Positions 26,106 through 34,195 of a DNA stretch of 64,000 nucleotides are shown piece by piece. The notes under the pieces are model-generated. The model searched no databases and was not told the DNA's origin. It worked only from the letters and a program-made list of their open reading frames with translations. Made by a program: the position numbers and the translations under genes. Within the stretch, counting starts at the first letter, position 1; the number at the start of each line of letters is the position of its first letter. Origin of the DNA: Alteribacillus sp. YIM 98480 (GTDB taxonomy: Bacteria > Bacillota > Bacilli > Bacillales > Marinococcaceae); contig NZ_VTOK01000001.1 in the NCBI RefSeq assembly GCF_009765375.1, positions 372,001-436,000 on the forward strand, read 5' to 3'.

Positions 26106-27382
26106 CAACTTTAGTAATTGTTTTATTTTTTGTTTTTTTACTAATGGGAATTCCTATATCGTTAGTACTTGGAATGATGACTATATTATATTTTTTTACT
26201 TTAGGTAATACACAATTATTGACTTCTATGCCGCAGCAGCTTTTTTCTAGTTTAGATAACTATGGACTTCTTGCTATTCCTCTTTTTATGCTCGCAGGTG
26301 AATTAATGAATGGGGGCGGTATTACTTCAAAATTAGTAAAGTTTGCCAGGGTATTATTGGGACATTTTCGCGGAGGATTGGCGTATGTGACGGTCATTGC
26401 TAATATGTTCCTGGCTTCTATATTAGGATCTGCTAACGCACAGGCAGCTATGATGAGTAAAACAATGGTTCCCGAAATGGAAAAGGAGGGATATGAAAGA
26501 GAGTTTTCAGCGGCTCTAACCCTTTCTTCTTCTATTGTAGCACCTATAATCCCGCCAAGCATGATCTTTATTATCTATGGCACTTTATCAGGAGCTTCTA
26601 TTGGCGGCCTTTTTATGGCGGGAATTATCCCCGGGCTTATCTATGGAATTGCTTTTGTTGCATTAATAGCGTTTATGGGATATAAATATCATTTCCCAAA
26701 AAGTGAACGAGAACCATTCAGGGAAGTAGTGAAGAGTACATTTTCTGTGTTTCCTGCTTTGCTCGTTCCATTTGTCATTATAGCAGGTATATTAAGTGGA
26801 GTATTTACCGCTACTGAATCCGCAGCTGTAGCCTGTGTTATTGCTTTTCTTGTAGGACGTTTTTTTTACAAAAAATTAAGTTTTAAAAGCCTCCCTTCTA
26901 TATTTTTTAACACGGTGATAAGTACTGCCACCGTTACCTTTCTCATTGCTATGGCTGGAGCCTTCGGATGGATGATTGCTTTTGAGCAAATCCCGCAAAC
27001 GATAGCGAACGGAATGCTTTCATTGTCAGAAAACCCACTTGTATTTTTGTTTTTAGTTAATATTTTCCTTTTGATACTAGGAGCAGTGCTGGATGGCATT
27101 GCAGCTTTAATCATTTTAGTTCCAGTTTTCATGCCGCTTTTGATGACTTATGGGGTGGACCCAGTTCACTTTGGGGTAATTATCTGTATAAACTTAACAA
27201 TAGGTTTATTGACTCCTCCTATTGGTACAGGTCTATTCATCGTATCTTCTATCGCCGAAGTAAAATTTGAAAGTCTCATTAAGAGTGTTTTTCCTTTTTT
27301 AATCATGGGAATCCTTGTTCTTTTTGTTATCACATACTGGGAAGACGCTGTTTTGCTGATTCCCCGTCTAGTGGGACTTTAA
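26102..27382 (+). CDS. dctM: TRAP transporter large permease (DctM)
   Basis: A 426-residue permease with about twelve helices. Signature segments are IPLFMLAGELMNGGGI, SSIVAPIIPPSMIFIIYGTLSG and NLTIGLLTPPIGTGLF. It forms the sodium-coupled channel with DctQ and takes substrate from the DctP protein encoded upstream. It is the last gene of the unit that started at 14325; I see no strong terminator behind it before the regulator at 27564. Confidence 0.93.
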   Translation: MTTLVIVLFFVFLLMGIPISLVLGMMTILYFFTLGNTQLLTSMPQQLFSSLDNYGLLAIPLFMLAGELMNGGGITSKLVKFARVLLGHFRGGLAYVTVIANMFLASILGSANAQAAMMSKTMVPEMEKEGYEREFSAALTLSSSIVAPIIPPSMIFIIYGTLSGASIGGLFMAGIIPGLIYGIAFVALIAFMGYKYHFPKSEREPFREVVKSTFSVFPALLVPFVIIAGILSGVFTATESAAVACVIAFLVGRFFYKKLSFKSLPSIFFNTVISTATVTFLIAMAGAFGWMIAFEQIPQTIANGMLSLSENPLVFLFLVNIFLLILGAVLDGIAALIILVPVFMPLLMTYGVDPVHFGVIICINLTIGLLTPPIGTGLFIVSSIAEVKFESLIKSVFPFLIMGILVLFVITYWEDAVLLIPRLVGL

Positions 27383-27563
27383 TCAATAGTATGTAAGGTG
27401 AATTTCAAACTTCTTATGTTATATTTTAAAAAATCAATACATCAAAATGGGAGAGAACCATATTTAAGGAAATTGTAAACAATATACCTTTCAATGAGAT
27501 TGTCCACTTAAAGCTTTAGCCCTTACACGATAATACTTTAGAAAAGGCAGGTGTCTTACTAAC

Positions 27564-28190
27564 ATGAATAGAGAACCTAAGACCAAAAGCTGGGAGCAGT
27601 ACTTAAAATATGGTCAACGTCATTTCTTTAAGAAGAAATCTATTATATTTGAAGCACATTCATTGGGAAAAGAAGGATTTTATTATCTAAAAGATGGGTT
27701 TGTAAAGGTCTCTACTAAAACACTTAGTGGGGAAGAAAGAACAATTGACATCATAGGTGAAGGCCGCCCTTTTGGAGAACAAACTGCTGATGGACAGCCA
27801 TATTTTTCTACAGCAACAGCCCTTGAGAATTGTATTATTTACTTTTTTTGTTACGATGACATTAAATCGTTAATGGATAATGACCATACGTTTAGGATGT
27901 TAATGTATGATGGATTGACAGAAAAATTAAAACTTCTTACCAATCATATGACTGTTCGTTCTCTTCCCTCAGAACAGTTGTTAGCTCAATCTATCTTAGA
28001 GATTAAGCAGAAGTACAATGATCACAAAATACCCTTAACACAGCAGGAATTGTCCCGGTATACAGGTTTAACCAGAATCACTATTTATAAAATTTTTAAA
28101 AAATGGGGAGACGATATCGTCCATATCGAGAAAAAAAACATTGTTGTCAAACAGCCCCGTAGTTTAAGAAAAATAGTAGAAGCTTCATAA
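27564..28190 (+). CDS. Crp/Fnr-family transcriptional regulator
   Basis: A 208-residue protein with an N-terminal cyclic-nucleotide-binding-type beta barrel (about residues 25-125, EGFYYLKDGFVKVSTKTLSG) and a C-terminal winged helix (about 150-200, LTQQELSRYTGLTRITIYKIFKKW). There is no cysteine cluster for an iron-sulfur centre and no full cAMP-binding signature, so it probably senses something else or responds to redox. It lies tail to tail with a second member of the same family at 28253. ATG at 27564 follows AGGCAGGTG. It could regulate the anthranilate or the isatin-type genes. Confidence 0.9.
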   Translation: MNREPKTKSWEQYLKYGQRHFFKKKSIIFEAHSLGKEGFYYLKDGFVKVSTKTLSGEERTIDIIGEGRPFGEQTADGQPYFSTATALENCIIYFFCYDDIKSLMDNDHTFRMLMYDGLTEKLKLLTNHMTVRSLPSEQLLAQSILEIKQKYNDHKIPLTQQELSRYTGLTRITIYKIFKKWGDDIVHIEKKNIVVKQPRSLRKIVEAS

Positions 28191-28221
28191 TTGAAATATA
28201 AACATATATATTAGTGAATGC

Positions 28222-28254
28222 AGAAGGCATTGTAGGCCTTTGCCTTCTTTTTTT
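28222..28254 (+). terminator. Terminator between two Crp/Fnr genes
   Basis: AGAAGGCA at 28222-28229 pairs with TGCCTTCT at 28241-28248 and is followed by TTTTTTAT. It ends the rightward regulator gene and abuts the stop codon of the leftward one. Confidence 0.8.
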
Positions 28255-28876
28255 ATAAAAACTGATTTATTTTTTGTTCCAATTGTTTTACATTTTTAAT
28301 ATAAATCGTTCGGTCATAAGTCTCGATTATGCCACCCTTTCTCCATTCTTTAAGAATTTTCCAAATCGTTACCCGCGATTTGCCTATGTAATTTGAGATG
28401 GATATTTGATCCAAAGTAATAGTGGGACTTCCAGTTTTTTTATATAGAAAGTGAAGGTGAAAAGCGAGTTGAGCTTCAGCTGGAGCATCAAATATAGATT
28501 TAGTTTTCACTAGCATACGTATTTTCGAAATCAGAGAATAACTAAATTCTTGAATGGTTTCTGGATAGTCCGAACATAATTTACGGAAATGGCTAATAGA
28601 AAAATAATACAGAATTGATTCTTTTGTAACATCGGCTGATGTGAAATAGGCACCTTGTGTAACCCCTTGTTCTCCGATTAATTCTCCAGGAGATACGTAA
28701 TCAATTACTTGGACGTGACCATCTTCTCTAAGCATACTTATTTTTACTTCTCCCTCGTGAAGGTAATAAAAACCATTTCCTTGCTCTCCCTGTCGAAATA
28801 AAGTTGCATTTTTTGGTAGTCTGCGCATTTGTCCATACTCAATGTAATTTTCCCATAAGCCAGGTTTATTGCCCAT
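28253..28876 (-). CDS. Crp/Fnr-family transcriptional regulator
   Basis: A 207-residue paralogue of the regulator at 27564: effector barrel at about residues 20-125 (GNGFYYLHEGEVKISMLREDGHVQVID) and winged helix at about 150-195 (ITLDQISISNYIGKSRVTIWKIL). No iron-sulfur cysteine set. The ATG at 28876 follows GAGGGG; the TTG five codons upstream overlaps that site. It is divergent from the ThDP-enzyme gene at 29185, and the space between them holds a perfect palindrome TGTTAAATATTTAACA (28987-29002) that could be its operator. Probable regulator of the isatin-type genes. Confidence 0.9.
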   Translation of the reverse strand: MGNKPGLWENYIEYGQMRRLPKNATLFRQGEQGNGFYYLHEGEVKISMLREDGHVQVIDYVSPGELIGEQGVTQGAYFTSADVTKESILYYFSISHFRKLCSDYPETIQEFSYSLISKIRMLVKTKSIFDAPAEAQLAFHLHFLYKKTGSPTITLDQISISNYIGKSRVTIWKILKEWRKGGIIETYDRTIYIKNVKQLEQKINQFL

Positions 28877-28986
28877 TCTATTTCCCCTCAAATTTATTTA
28901 CTCATATATTTAGATAGTCCAGATCATTTAAGAGTACTTCTTATTATACAATAAACACAAAAAATTCTAAATTCTTTAAAAATAAA

Positions 28987-29002
28987 TGTTAAATATTTAA
29001 CA
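28987..29002. promoter_or_regulatory. Perfect palindrome TGTTAA-N4-TTAACA, probable Crp/Fnr operator
   Basis: TGTTAAATATTTAACA is fully self-complementary over 16 bp and lies between the divergent regulator and ThDP-enzyme genes. The same half-sites with the same N4 spacing recur at 32110-32125 upstream of the aldehyde dehydrogenase gene. The architecture resembles Crp/Fnr-type sites. Confidence 0.65.
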
Positions 29003-29094
29003 GCATTTCTATTCTTTTAACATTAGTATAAAAACAAGAATAAATAGTTTAATTTTATAGTCCTTCGGAAGAGAGGTAGATAATCTAATAATCA

Positions 29095-29108
29095 TGTGAA
29101 ATGTCACA
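29095..29108. promoter_or_regulatory. Dyad TGTGA-N4-TCACA
   Basis: TGTGAAATGTCACA lies 77 bp upstream of the ThDP-enzyme start codon. The half-sites match Crp/Fnr consensus, although the spacer is 4 instead of the usual 6 bp. It may be a second regulator site in this intergenic region. Confidence 0.45.
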
Positions 29109-29184
29109 GCATCAAGATGGAAATAATAGAACTTTAGGATCGATTAATTGGAAATCTTAATAGTATGAAAGTAGGTAGATTAGA

Positions 29185-30963
29185 TTGTACACGACTGGTA
29201 CAGCATTCTTAGAAGCATTACATGAAGCTGGAGTTTCTTATATTTTTGCTAATTTAGGAAGCGATCACCCGGCAATTATTGAGAGCTTAGCCCGGGCTAA
29301 AAAAGAAAACAAAGAATTGCCAACTGTCATTACGTGTCCTCATGAATTTGTAGCTTTAAGTGCTGCTCATGGTTATGCTCAAGCGACAGGTGAACCTCAA
29401 GCAGTAATGGTTCATGTCGAATGCGGCACCCAAAATCTAGGAGGAGCCATCCACAATGCATCTAGAAGCCGAGTCCCAGTGTTAATTTTCGCCGGAGCTT
29501 CTCCATACACTCAAGAGGGTGAATTAACTGGCAGTCGAAATGAATTCATCCATTGGATTCAGGATGTACCTGATCAACGGGGAATCGTACGTGGTTATAC
29601 AAAGTATGATAATGAGATTCGTACCGGTGCTAATGTAAAGCAGCTCGTGTATCGAGCTTTGCAAATAGCCAAAAGTGATCCTACAGGTCCGGTCTATTTA
29701 ATGGGACCTCGTGAAGCGATGGAAGAGGAAGTCGAGCCAATGACTCTTAATAATGACCTTTGGGAACCTATTTCTCCGAGTGCGGTTGCTCCTTTGCAGC
29801 TAGAACAATTAAGTAATGATTTGGTGTCTGCTAACAATCCTCTTATTGTCACTTCTTATTTAGGAAGAAATAAGGAAGCTGTAGAGCAGTTAGTTCAGTT
29901 AAGCGAAAAATTAGCAATACCGGTCATTGAATCAATTCCGCATCAAATGAACTTTCCGGCAGATCATTCCATGCACTTAGGTTCCCAATGGAATACACCA
30001 GGTCAAAACGAACAACTTGAAGAAGCGGATCTCGTACTTGTAATAGACAGCGATGTACCGTGGATACAAATGAAAAACAAGCCATCTGATCATGCAACAG
30101 TATATTATCTCGATGTTGATCCACTGAAAGAAGAAATGCCTCTTTGGTATATACCTTCTAAACAATTTCTTAAAGCGGATTCTTGTATCGCCCTGAAGCA
30201 AATGAATCAGTATATTGATGATAATTGTCAACTCGATAAAGACGTGATATCAAAAAGGTGGAAGAAATTCTCTGACATTCATCATCATCAAATGAAAGAG
30301 AAACACCGTATTGAACAACGAAAGACAGGTGTGATCACACCAGAATACCTGACAGCTTGTATTAGAGAAGTAATTGATGAAGAAAATACAATTGTGTTGA
30401 ATGAAGGAATTACAAACTATGGAGCTATTTCTAATCATATTGGTTTAAATACACCAGGATCTTATTATGCAAGCGGCGCCGGATCGCTAGGATGGAATGG
30501 TGGAGCAGCATTAGGAATGAAATTAGCAAAATCTAATAAAACTGTTGTTAGCCTGACAGGGGATGGCTCTTATTTATTTAGTGTTCCATCTACCGTTCAT
30601 TGGATGGCTAATAGATATAAAATTCCATTTTTAACTGTTATTTATAATAATTCCGGCTGGAAAGCTCCAAAAATGTCTACGCTAGGTGTTCACCCGCGTG
30701 GAATTGCCAACGAAACGGAAGGATTCTGGGTAAACTTTGACCCAACAGCTAATTTAGCAAAAATAGCTGAAGCGGCTGGGAACGCACGTCCAATCACAGT
30801 AGAGGATTCCTCCGAGCTGAAAGGTGTGTTGGAAGAAGGGTTGAAAACGGTGAGTGAAGGACGTTCTGTTGTTATCAATGTCACTATTCCGCATGTGTAT
30901 TCTAAGGAAATAACAGACACAGGTACGCAATCTGCCAATTTAGAAGCTGAACTGAAAAAATAA
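29185..30963 (+). CDS. ThDP-dependent decarboxylase-type enzyme (possible isatinate decarboxylase)
   Basis: A 592-residue enzyme of the acetolactate synthase/benzoylformate decarboxylase superfamily. The pyrimidine-binding domain holds the catalytic Glu in VITCPHEFVALSAAHGYA (about residue 53); the central domain follows; the ThDP motif GDGSYLF...VIYNN spans about 458-488. It lies 28 bp before a cyclase gene resembling isatin hydrolase. Isatinate is 2-aminobenzoylformate, so decarboxylation to 2-aminobenzaldehyde, to be oxidised by the dehydrogenase at 32341 to anthranilate, would fit the neighbourhood. This substrate is inference; another 2-oxo acid is possible. The start is TTG with a weak site (GTAGGTAGA). 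Confidence 0.85.
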   Translation: MYTTGTAFLEALHEAGVSYIFANLGSDHPAIIESLARAKKENKELPTVITCPHEFVALSAAHGYAQATGEPQAVMVHVECGTQNLGGAIHNASRSRVPVLIFAGASPYTQEGELTGSRNEFIHWIQDVPDQRGIVRGYTKYDNEIRTGANVKQLVYRALQIAKSDPTGPVYLMGPREAMEEEVEPMTLNNDLWEPISPSAVAPLQLEQLSNDLVSANNPLIVTSYLGRNKEAVEQLVQLSEKLAIPVIESIPHQMNFPADHSMHLGSQWNTPGQNEQLEEADLVLVIDSDVPWIQMKNKPSDHATVYYLDVDPLKEEMPLWYIPSKQFLKADSCIALKQMNQYIDDNCQLDKDVISKRWKKFSDIHHHQMKEKHRIEQRKTGVITPEYLTACIREVIDEENTIVLNEGITNYGAISNHIGLNTPGSYYASGAGSLGWNGGAALGMKLAKSNKTVVSLTGDGSYLFSVPSTVHWMANRYKIPFLTVIYNNSGWKAPKMSTLGVHPRGIANETEGFWVNFDPTANLAKIAEAAGNARPITVEDSSELKGVLEEGLKTVSEGRSVVINVTIPHVYSKEITDTGTQSANLEAELKK

Positions 30964-30991
30964 AGATCAAATGTACGAATGGAGGTAAAAA

Positions 30992-31783
30992 ATGAGTGTG
31001 AAAACAAACCTATTAAGTAATGTGCTAAATAGTATTGTAGAGGAAAAAGTGGAAATAGTAGACTTGACCCAGACCTTGAATGAAGATACTCCGGTAATAC
31101 AGCTCCCGCCACCTTTTAAAAATACTGGTGGATTTAAGTTTATGCCTTTATCGGAATACGATGAAAATGGACCAGTTTGTTATTGGAATGATTTTGTTGC
31201 CGGAGAGCATTGTGGCACCCATTTTGATGCCCCTATACATTGGATTTCTGGAAAAGATGGCGATTCGGTAGATACAATGCCGGTGAAAAACATGATTGGA
31301 GAAGCTTGTGTCATTGATATTACGAAAAAAGCAGAAGTTAATCCAGATTATTGCTTAACGGTTAGTGACATTAAAGAGTTTGAAGAAAAGCATGGGAAGA
31401 TTTCAAGCCACTCTTTCGTTCTTGTGCATGCCGGATGGGATAAGTACAATGATGATCATGAAAAATACTTCAATGTTGGTGAAGACGGCCATCCCCATAC
31501 CCCAGGGGTTTCTCAAGAAGCATCCATTTTTCTCATTGAAGAGAGGGATATTCTTGGAATTGGAGTGGAAACGGTAGGAACTGATGCTGGGATTGCTGGT
31601 ACTTTTGACCCTCCTTTTCCAAATCACCATTACATGCATAAAGCAAATAAATATGGTATTGCTCAATTAGCAAATGTAGATAAATTGCCTGCTAGAGGCG
31701 CTGTATTAATCGTAAATCCTTTGAAAATTGAAAGAGGCAGTGGAAGTCCCTTACGCGTATTAGCATTAGTTGAAAAACAATAA
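30992..31783 (+). CDS. Cyclase-family metal hydrolase (isatin hydrolase/kynurenine formamidase-like)
   Basis: A 263-residue member of the cyclase family (PF04199). The metal site HCGTHFDAPIHW is at about residues 73-84, preceded by DLTQTLNEDTPV and followed by HAGWDKY, GVETVGTDAG and PFPNHHYMHKANKYG, as in isatin hydrolase and large kynurenine formamidases. It would hydrolyse isatin to isatinate, or N-formylkynurenine to kynurenine. No tryptophan dioxygenase or kynureninase lies in the window, while a ThDP decarboxylase precedes it, so I favour isatin. Good Shine-Dalgarno ATGGAGGT. Confidence 0.87.
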   Translation: MSVKTNLLSNVLNSIVEEKVEIVDLTQTLNEDTPVIQLPPPFKNTGGFKFMPLSEYDENGPVCYWNDFVAGEHCGTHFDAPIHWISGKDGDSVDTMPVKNMIGEACVIDITKKAEVNPDYCLTVSDIKEFEEKHGKISSHSFVLVHAGWDKYNDDHEKYFNVGEDGHPHTPGVSQEASIFLIEERDILGIGVETVGTDAGIAGTFDPPFPNHHYMHKANKYGIAQLANVDKLPARGAVLIVNPLKIERGSGSPLRVLALVEKQ

Positions 31784-31981
31784 TAAAACAAGGAAGAATT
31801 ATTTAAAATTAAATATAGTGTTGATGGAATGAGGTCAAAAAACGAATAAAAAGTGTGTGCTGTTATAAACCTTTTCGCTTATTATTTTTTGATTCTTCTG
31901 ACTAGTGAGCTTATGGATATAAAGTGATAACTTTATTGTGAAAAAATGAAAAACAGAAAAATAAAATGTATGTTAAGTTTT

Positions 31982-32030
31982 TTCTTATCCGAATCGGAGA
32001 AAAGAACTGGTTCGGATAAGAATAATATTT
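31982..32030 (+). terminator. Terminator-like hairpin downstream of the cyclase gene
   Basis: TTCTTATCCGAA at 31982-31993 pairs perfectly with TTCGGATAAGAA at 32011-32022 and is followed by TAATATTTTT. It is about 200 bp beyond the cyclase stop in a gene-free region of 557 bp. Confidence 0.55.
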
Positions 32031-32109
32031 TTAAGTCGTTGATATTCCTTATAATTCTTTGAGATTTTCTCAAACTGGTGAAACTATATTTTTGAATTTT
32101 CCTTTATAA

Positions 32110-32125
32110 TGTTAACAGGTTAACA
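32110..32125. promoter_or_regulatory. TGTTAA-N4-TTAACA dyad upstream of aldehyde dehydrogenase
   Basis: TGTTAACAGGTTAACA has perfect seven-base arms around a two-base centre and shares half-sites and spacing with the palindrome at 28987-29002. It lies about 215 bp upstream of the dehydrogenase start, so the transcript start is probably between them. Confidence 0.6.
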
Positions 32126-32340
32126 AATGATTAATCGTAAGATAGATATAATTATGTAAAAGGATGCAAGGGTTCTCCATTATATTCAGAAAATTATTTC
32201 AATTGAATTGTTAGATTATATGATTGATTTAATATTAATGTCTGTTTAAGTTATTTCTTTAGATATCCTGATCTGAAAAGGGTCTAGATATACATTATTA
32301 CATGAAAAGGTAGAATAATAGTTTATTGGAGGTATATGTA

Positions 32341-33834
32341 ATGGGAACTACAAGTCATAAAAATAATGTAGATGTGAAACTAGACGTAAAGTACGGTCCG
32401 TTTATTAACGGGGAAATCGTAGAATCAACTAATGGTTATATTGATGCTGTCAACGCAGCCAATGGAAAATTACTTTCAAAAATCGGCAGAGGCGGCAAGG
32501 AAGATGTTGATCGTGCTGTGAAAGCTGCAAATGAAGCATTCGAAGGCTGGTCCAATACGCTCATTGAAGAACGTTCGGCTTTACTTAACAAAATTGCAGA
32601 TACACTTGAAGCCAACCAAGAACGGTTAAAAATGATCGAATGCATGGACACAGGACGTGCTATTCATGAATTTGACCTGGACTATCAACTTGCTATTTAT
32701 CAATTTCGTTATTTTGCATCCGCCATATTGACGTATGAAGGAGCTTCTCGTCCTGTCAACAATGGTCATTTGATAATAAAGAAAGAACCTCTAGGTGTTT
32801 GTGCCCAAGTCATTCCGTGGAACGTACCGATGATCATGACTGCTTTTAAACTGGCTCCGGCACTTGCTGCAGGTAATACAGTAGTATTAAAACCAGCGGA
32901 AGACGCGTGTCTTTCTGTGATGGAATTTGCTAAACTCTTATCGGACATTCTGCCAAAAGGTGTAGTGAACGTAGTTCCAGGTTACGGTACTGAAGCCGGA
33001 CAAGCACTTATCGATCATCCGGATATACACAAGCTTGCTTTCACTGGAAGTGTTGAAGTAGGACGGTTAGTTGGTAAGACGGCAGGGGAAAGAATTCTTC
33101 CTGTAACTCTTGAGCTTGGCGGTAAAGCTCCTCACATCGTTTTCCCTGATGTAGATATTGATCGGGCCGTTGAAAACGCGACGCTCGGCTATACGTTTTT
33201 TAATGGAGAAAGCTGTATTCTTGGAACACGTCTTCTCATTCACGACGACATTTACGACCAGTTTATCGAAAAGCTAATAGCAAGAGCAAAAGAAATTAAA
33301 ATTGGTGACCCGACGGATCGATCGACAAGACTAGCAGCAATTATTAATGAAAAACAAGGTAAAAGAGTTCTTAATTATTTCGATATTGCAAGAGAAGAGG
33401 GAGCTAAAATTCTTTACGGAGGTAATCGTGTCACTGTTCCAGGTAACGAATATGGTTATTTTATTGAACCAACGATAATTGAAGCTGAACCTAAGATGAG
33501 AATTGCCCAGGAGGAAATTTTTGGACCAGCGGCAACAGTTACGCGTTGGAGAGATATTGATGAGGTCATCAATATGGCAAACGATGTGGACTATGGTCTT
33601 GCTGCCGGCATTATGACTGAGGATCTTGAAAATGCAATCAATACCGCCAACAAGCTTGAGGCAGGCAGTGTCTGGATTAATCAGTATTTTAATTTTCAAT
33701 CTGGAGCCCCATTTGGTGGATACAAAAACAGTGGTGTTGGAAGAGAGTATAGTAAGGAAGCATTGGATCAATATACACAATCAAAAACAATTGTTGCAGC
33801 ATATCAATTACCTCCAGCGGGATATTTTAAATAG
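32341..33834 (+). CDS. NAD(P)-dependent aldehyde dehydrogenase (possible 2-aminobenzaldehyde dehydrogenase)
   Basis: A 497-residue aldehyde dehydrogenase. The Glu lies in VTLELGGKAPH (about 257), the catalytic Cys in FFNGESCILGTRLL (about 291), and the coenzyme loop in FTGSVEVG. ESCILGTRL is unlike the QGQVC motif of the other two dehydrogenases here, marking a different subfamily. The ATG at 32341 follows GGAGG by eight bases; a TTG at 32326 precedes that site. It stands between the isatin-type pair and the second TRAP set and shares an operator-like dyad with the former, so oxidation of an aromatic aldehyde to anthranilate is inferred. Confidence 0.88.
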   Translation: MGTTSHKNNVDVKLDVKYGPFINGEIVESTNGYIDAVNAANGKLLSKIGRGGKEDVDRAVKAANEAFEGWSNTLIEERSALLNKIADTLEANQERLKMIECMDTGRAIHEFDLDYQLAIYQFRYFASAILTYEGASRPVNNGHLIIKKEPLGVCAQVIPWNVPMIMTAFKLAPALAAGNTVVLKPAEDACLSVMEFAKLLSDILPKGVVNVVPGYGTEAGQALIDHPDIHKLAFTGSVEVGRLVGKTAGERILPVTLELGGKAPHIVFPDVDIDRAVENATLGYTFFNGESCILGTRLLIHDDIYDQFIEKLIARAKEIKIGDPTDRSTRLAAIINEKQGKRVLNYFDIAREEGAKILYGGNRVTVPGNEYGYFIEPTIIEAEPKMRIAQEEIFGPAATVTRWRDIDEVINMANDVDYGLAAGIMTEDLENAINTANKLEAGSVWINQYFNFQSGAPFGGYKNSGVGREYSKEALDQYTQSKTIVAAYQLPPAGYFK

Positions 33835-33879
33835 AAAAATATATAACGTCGCATTAGCAGCTTAGAAAAATTATTAATG

Positions 33880-33919
33880 ATGCCAAGGCAGAATTTATAG
33901 CTGTTTTGGCATTGTTTTT
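33880..33919 (+). terminator. Terminator after aldehyde dehydrogenase
   Basis: ATGCCAA at 33880-33886 and TTGGCAT at 33906-33912 pair, with CAG/CTG continuing the stem inside, followed by TGTTTTTA. The remainder of the gap to 34195 shows no gene and no other clear site. Confidence 0.7.
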
Positions 33920-34195
33920 ATCATATAGAAAGTTATCTTTTTTCAAATTGGATTGTGTGACTAATAAAATAAGGTTGAACGAAAGAAGGAGCATTCCTGT
34001 ATGGGGAAAATGGGAGCTTTGAACAAAAAAAGAGCTTATAGCACTGTCCAACGATAAATCATCATAAGTATTCGCGAAATGTCCCCCCTAGACGCTCATT
34101 ATTCAGCAGGAGCACGCCTATCCTGTGAAATTTTATAGGGTAAGAAAAACAAAGTAAAGGAAAGAATATTTAAATACAAAGAGGGTGGTTATTAA

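Noticed and set aside
27472-27483. ATTGT-AA-ACAAT dyad upstream of the first Crp/Fnr gene
   Set aside because: Short, AT-rich and not shared with the other two operator-like sites.
33331-33780. 149-codon leftward frame opposite the aldehyde dehydrogenase
   Set aside because: Antisense shadow; composition and lack of start signals argue against coding.
33854-34051. 65-codon leftward frame in the gap before the second TRAP set
   Set aside because: No ribosome binding site and it spans the terminator of the preceding gene.
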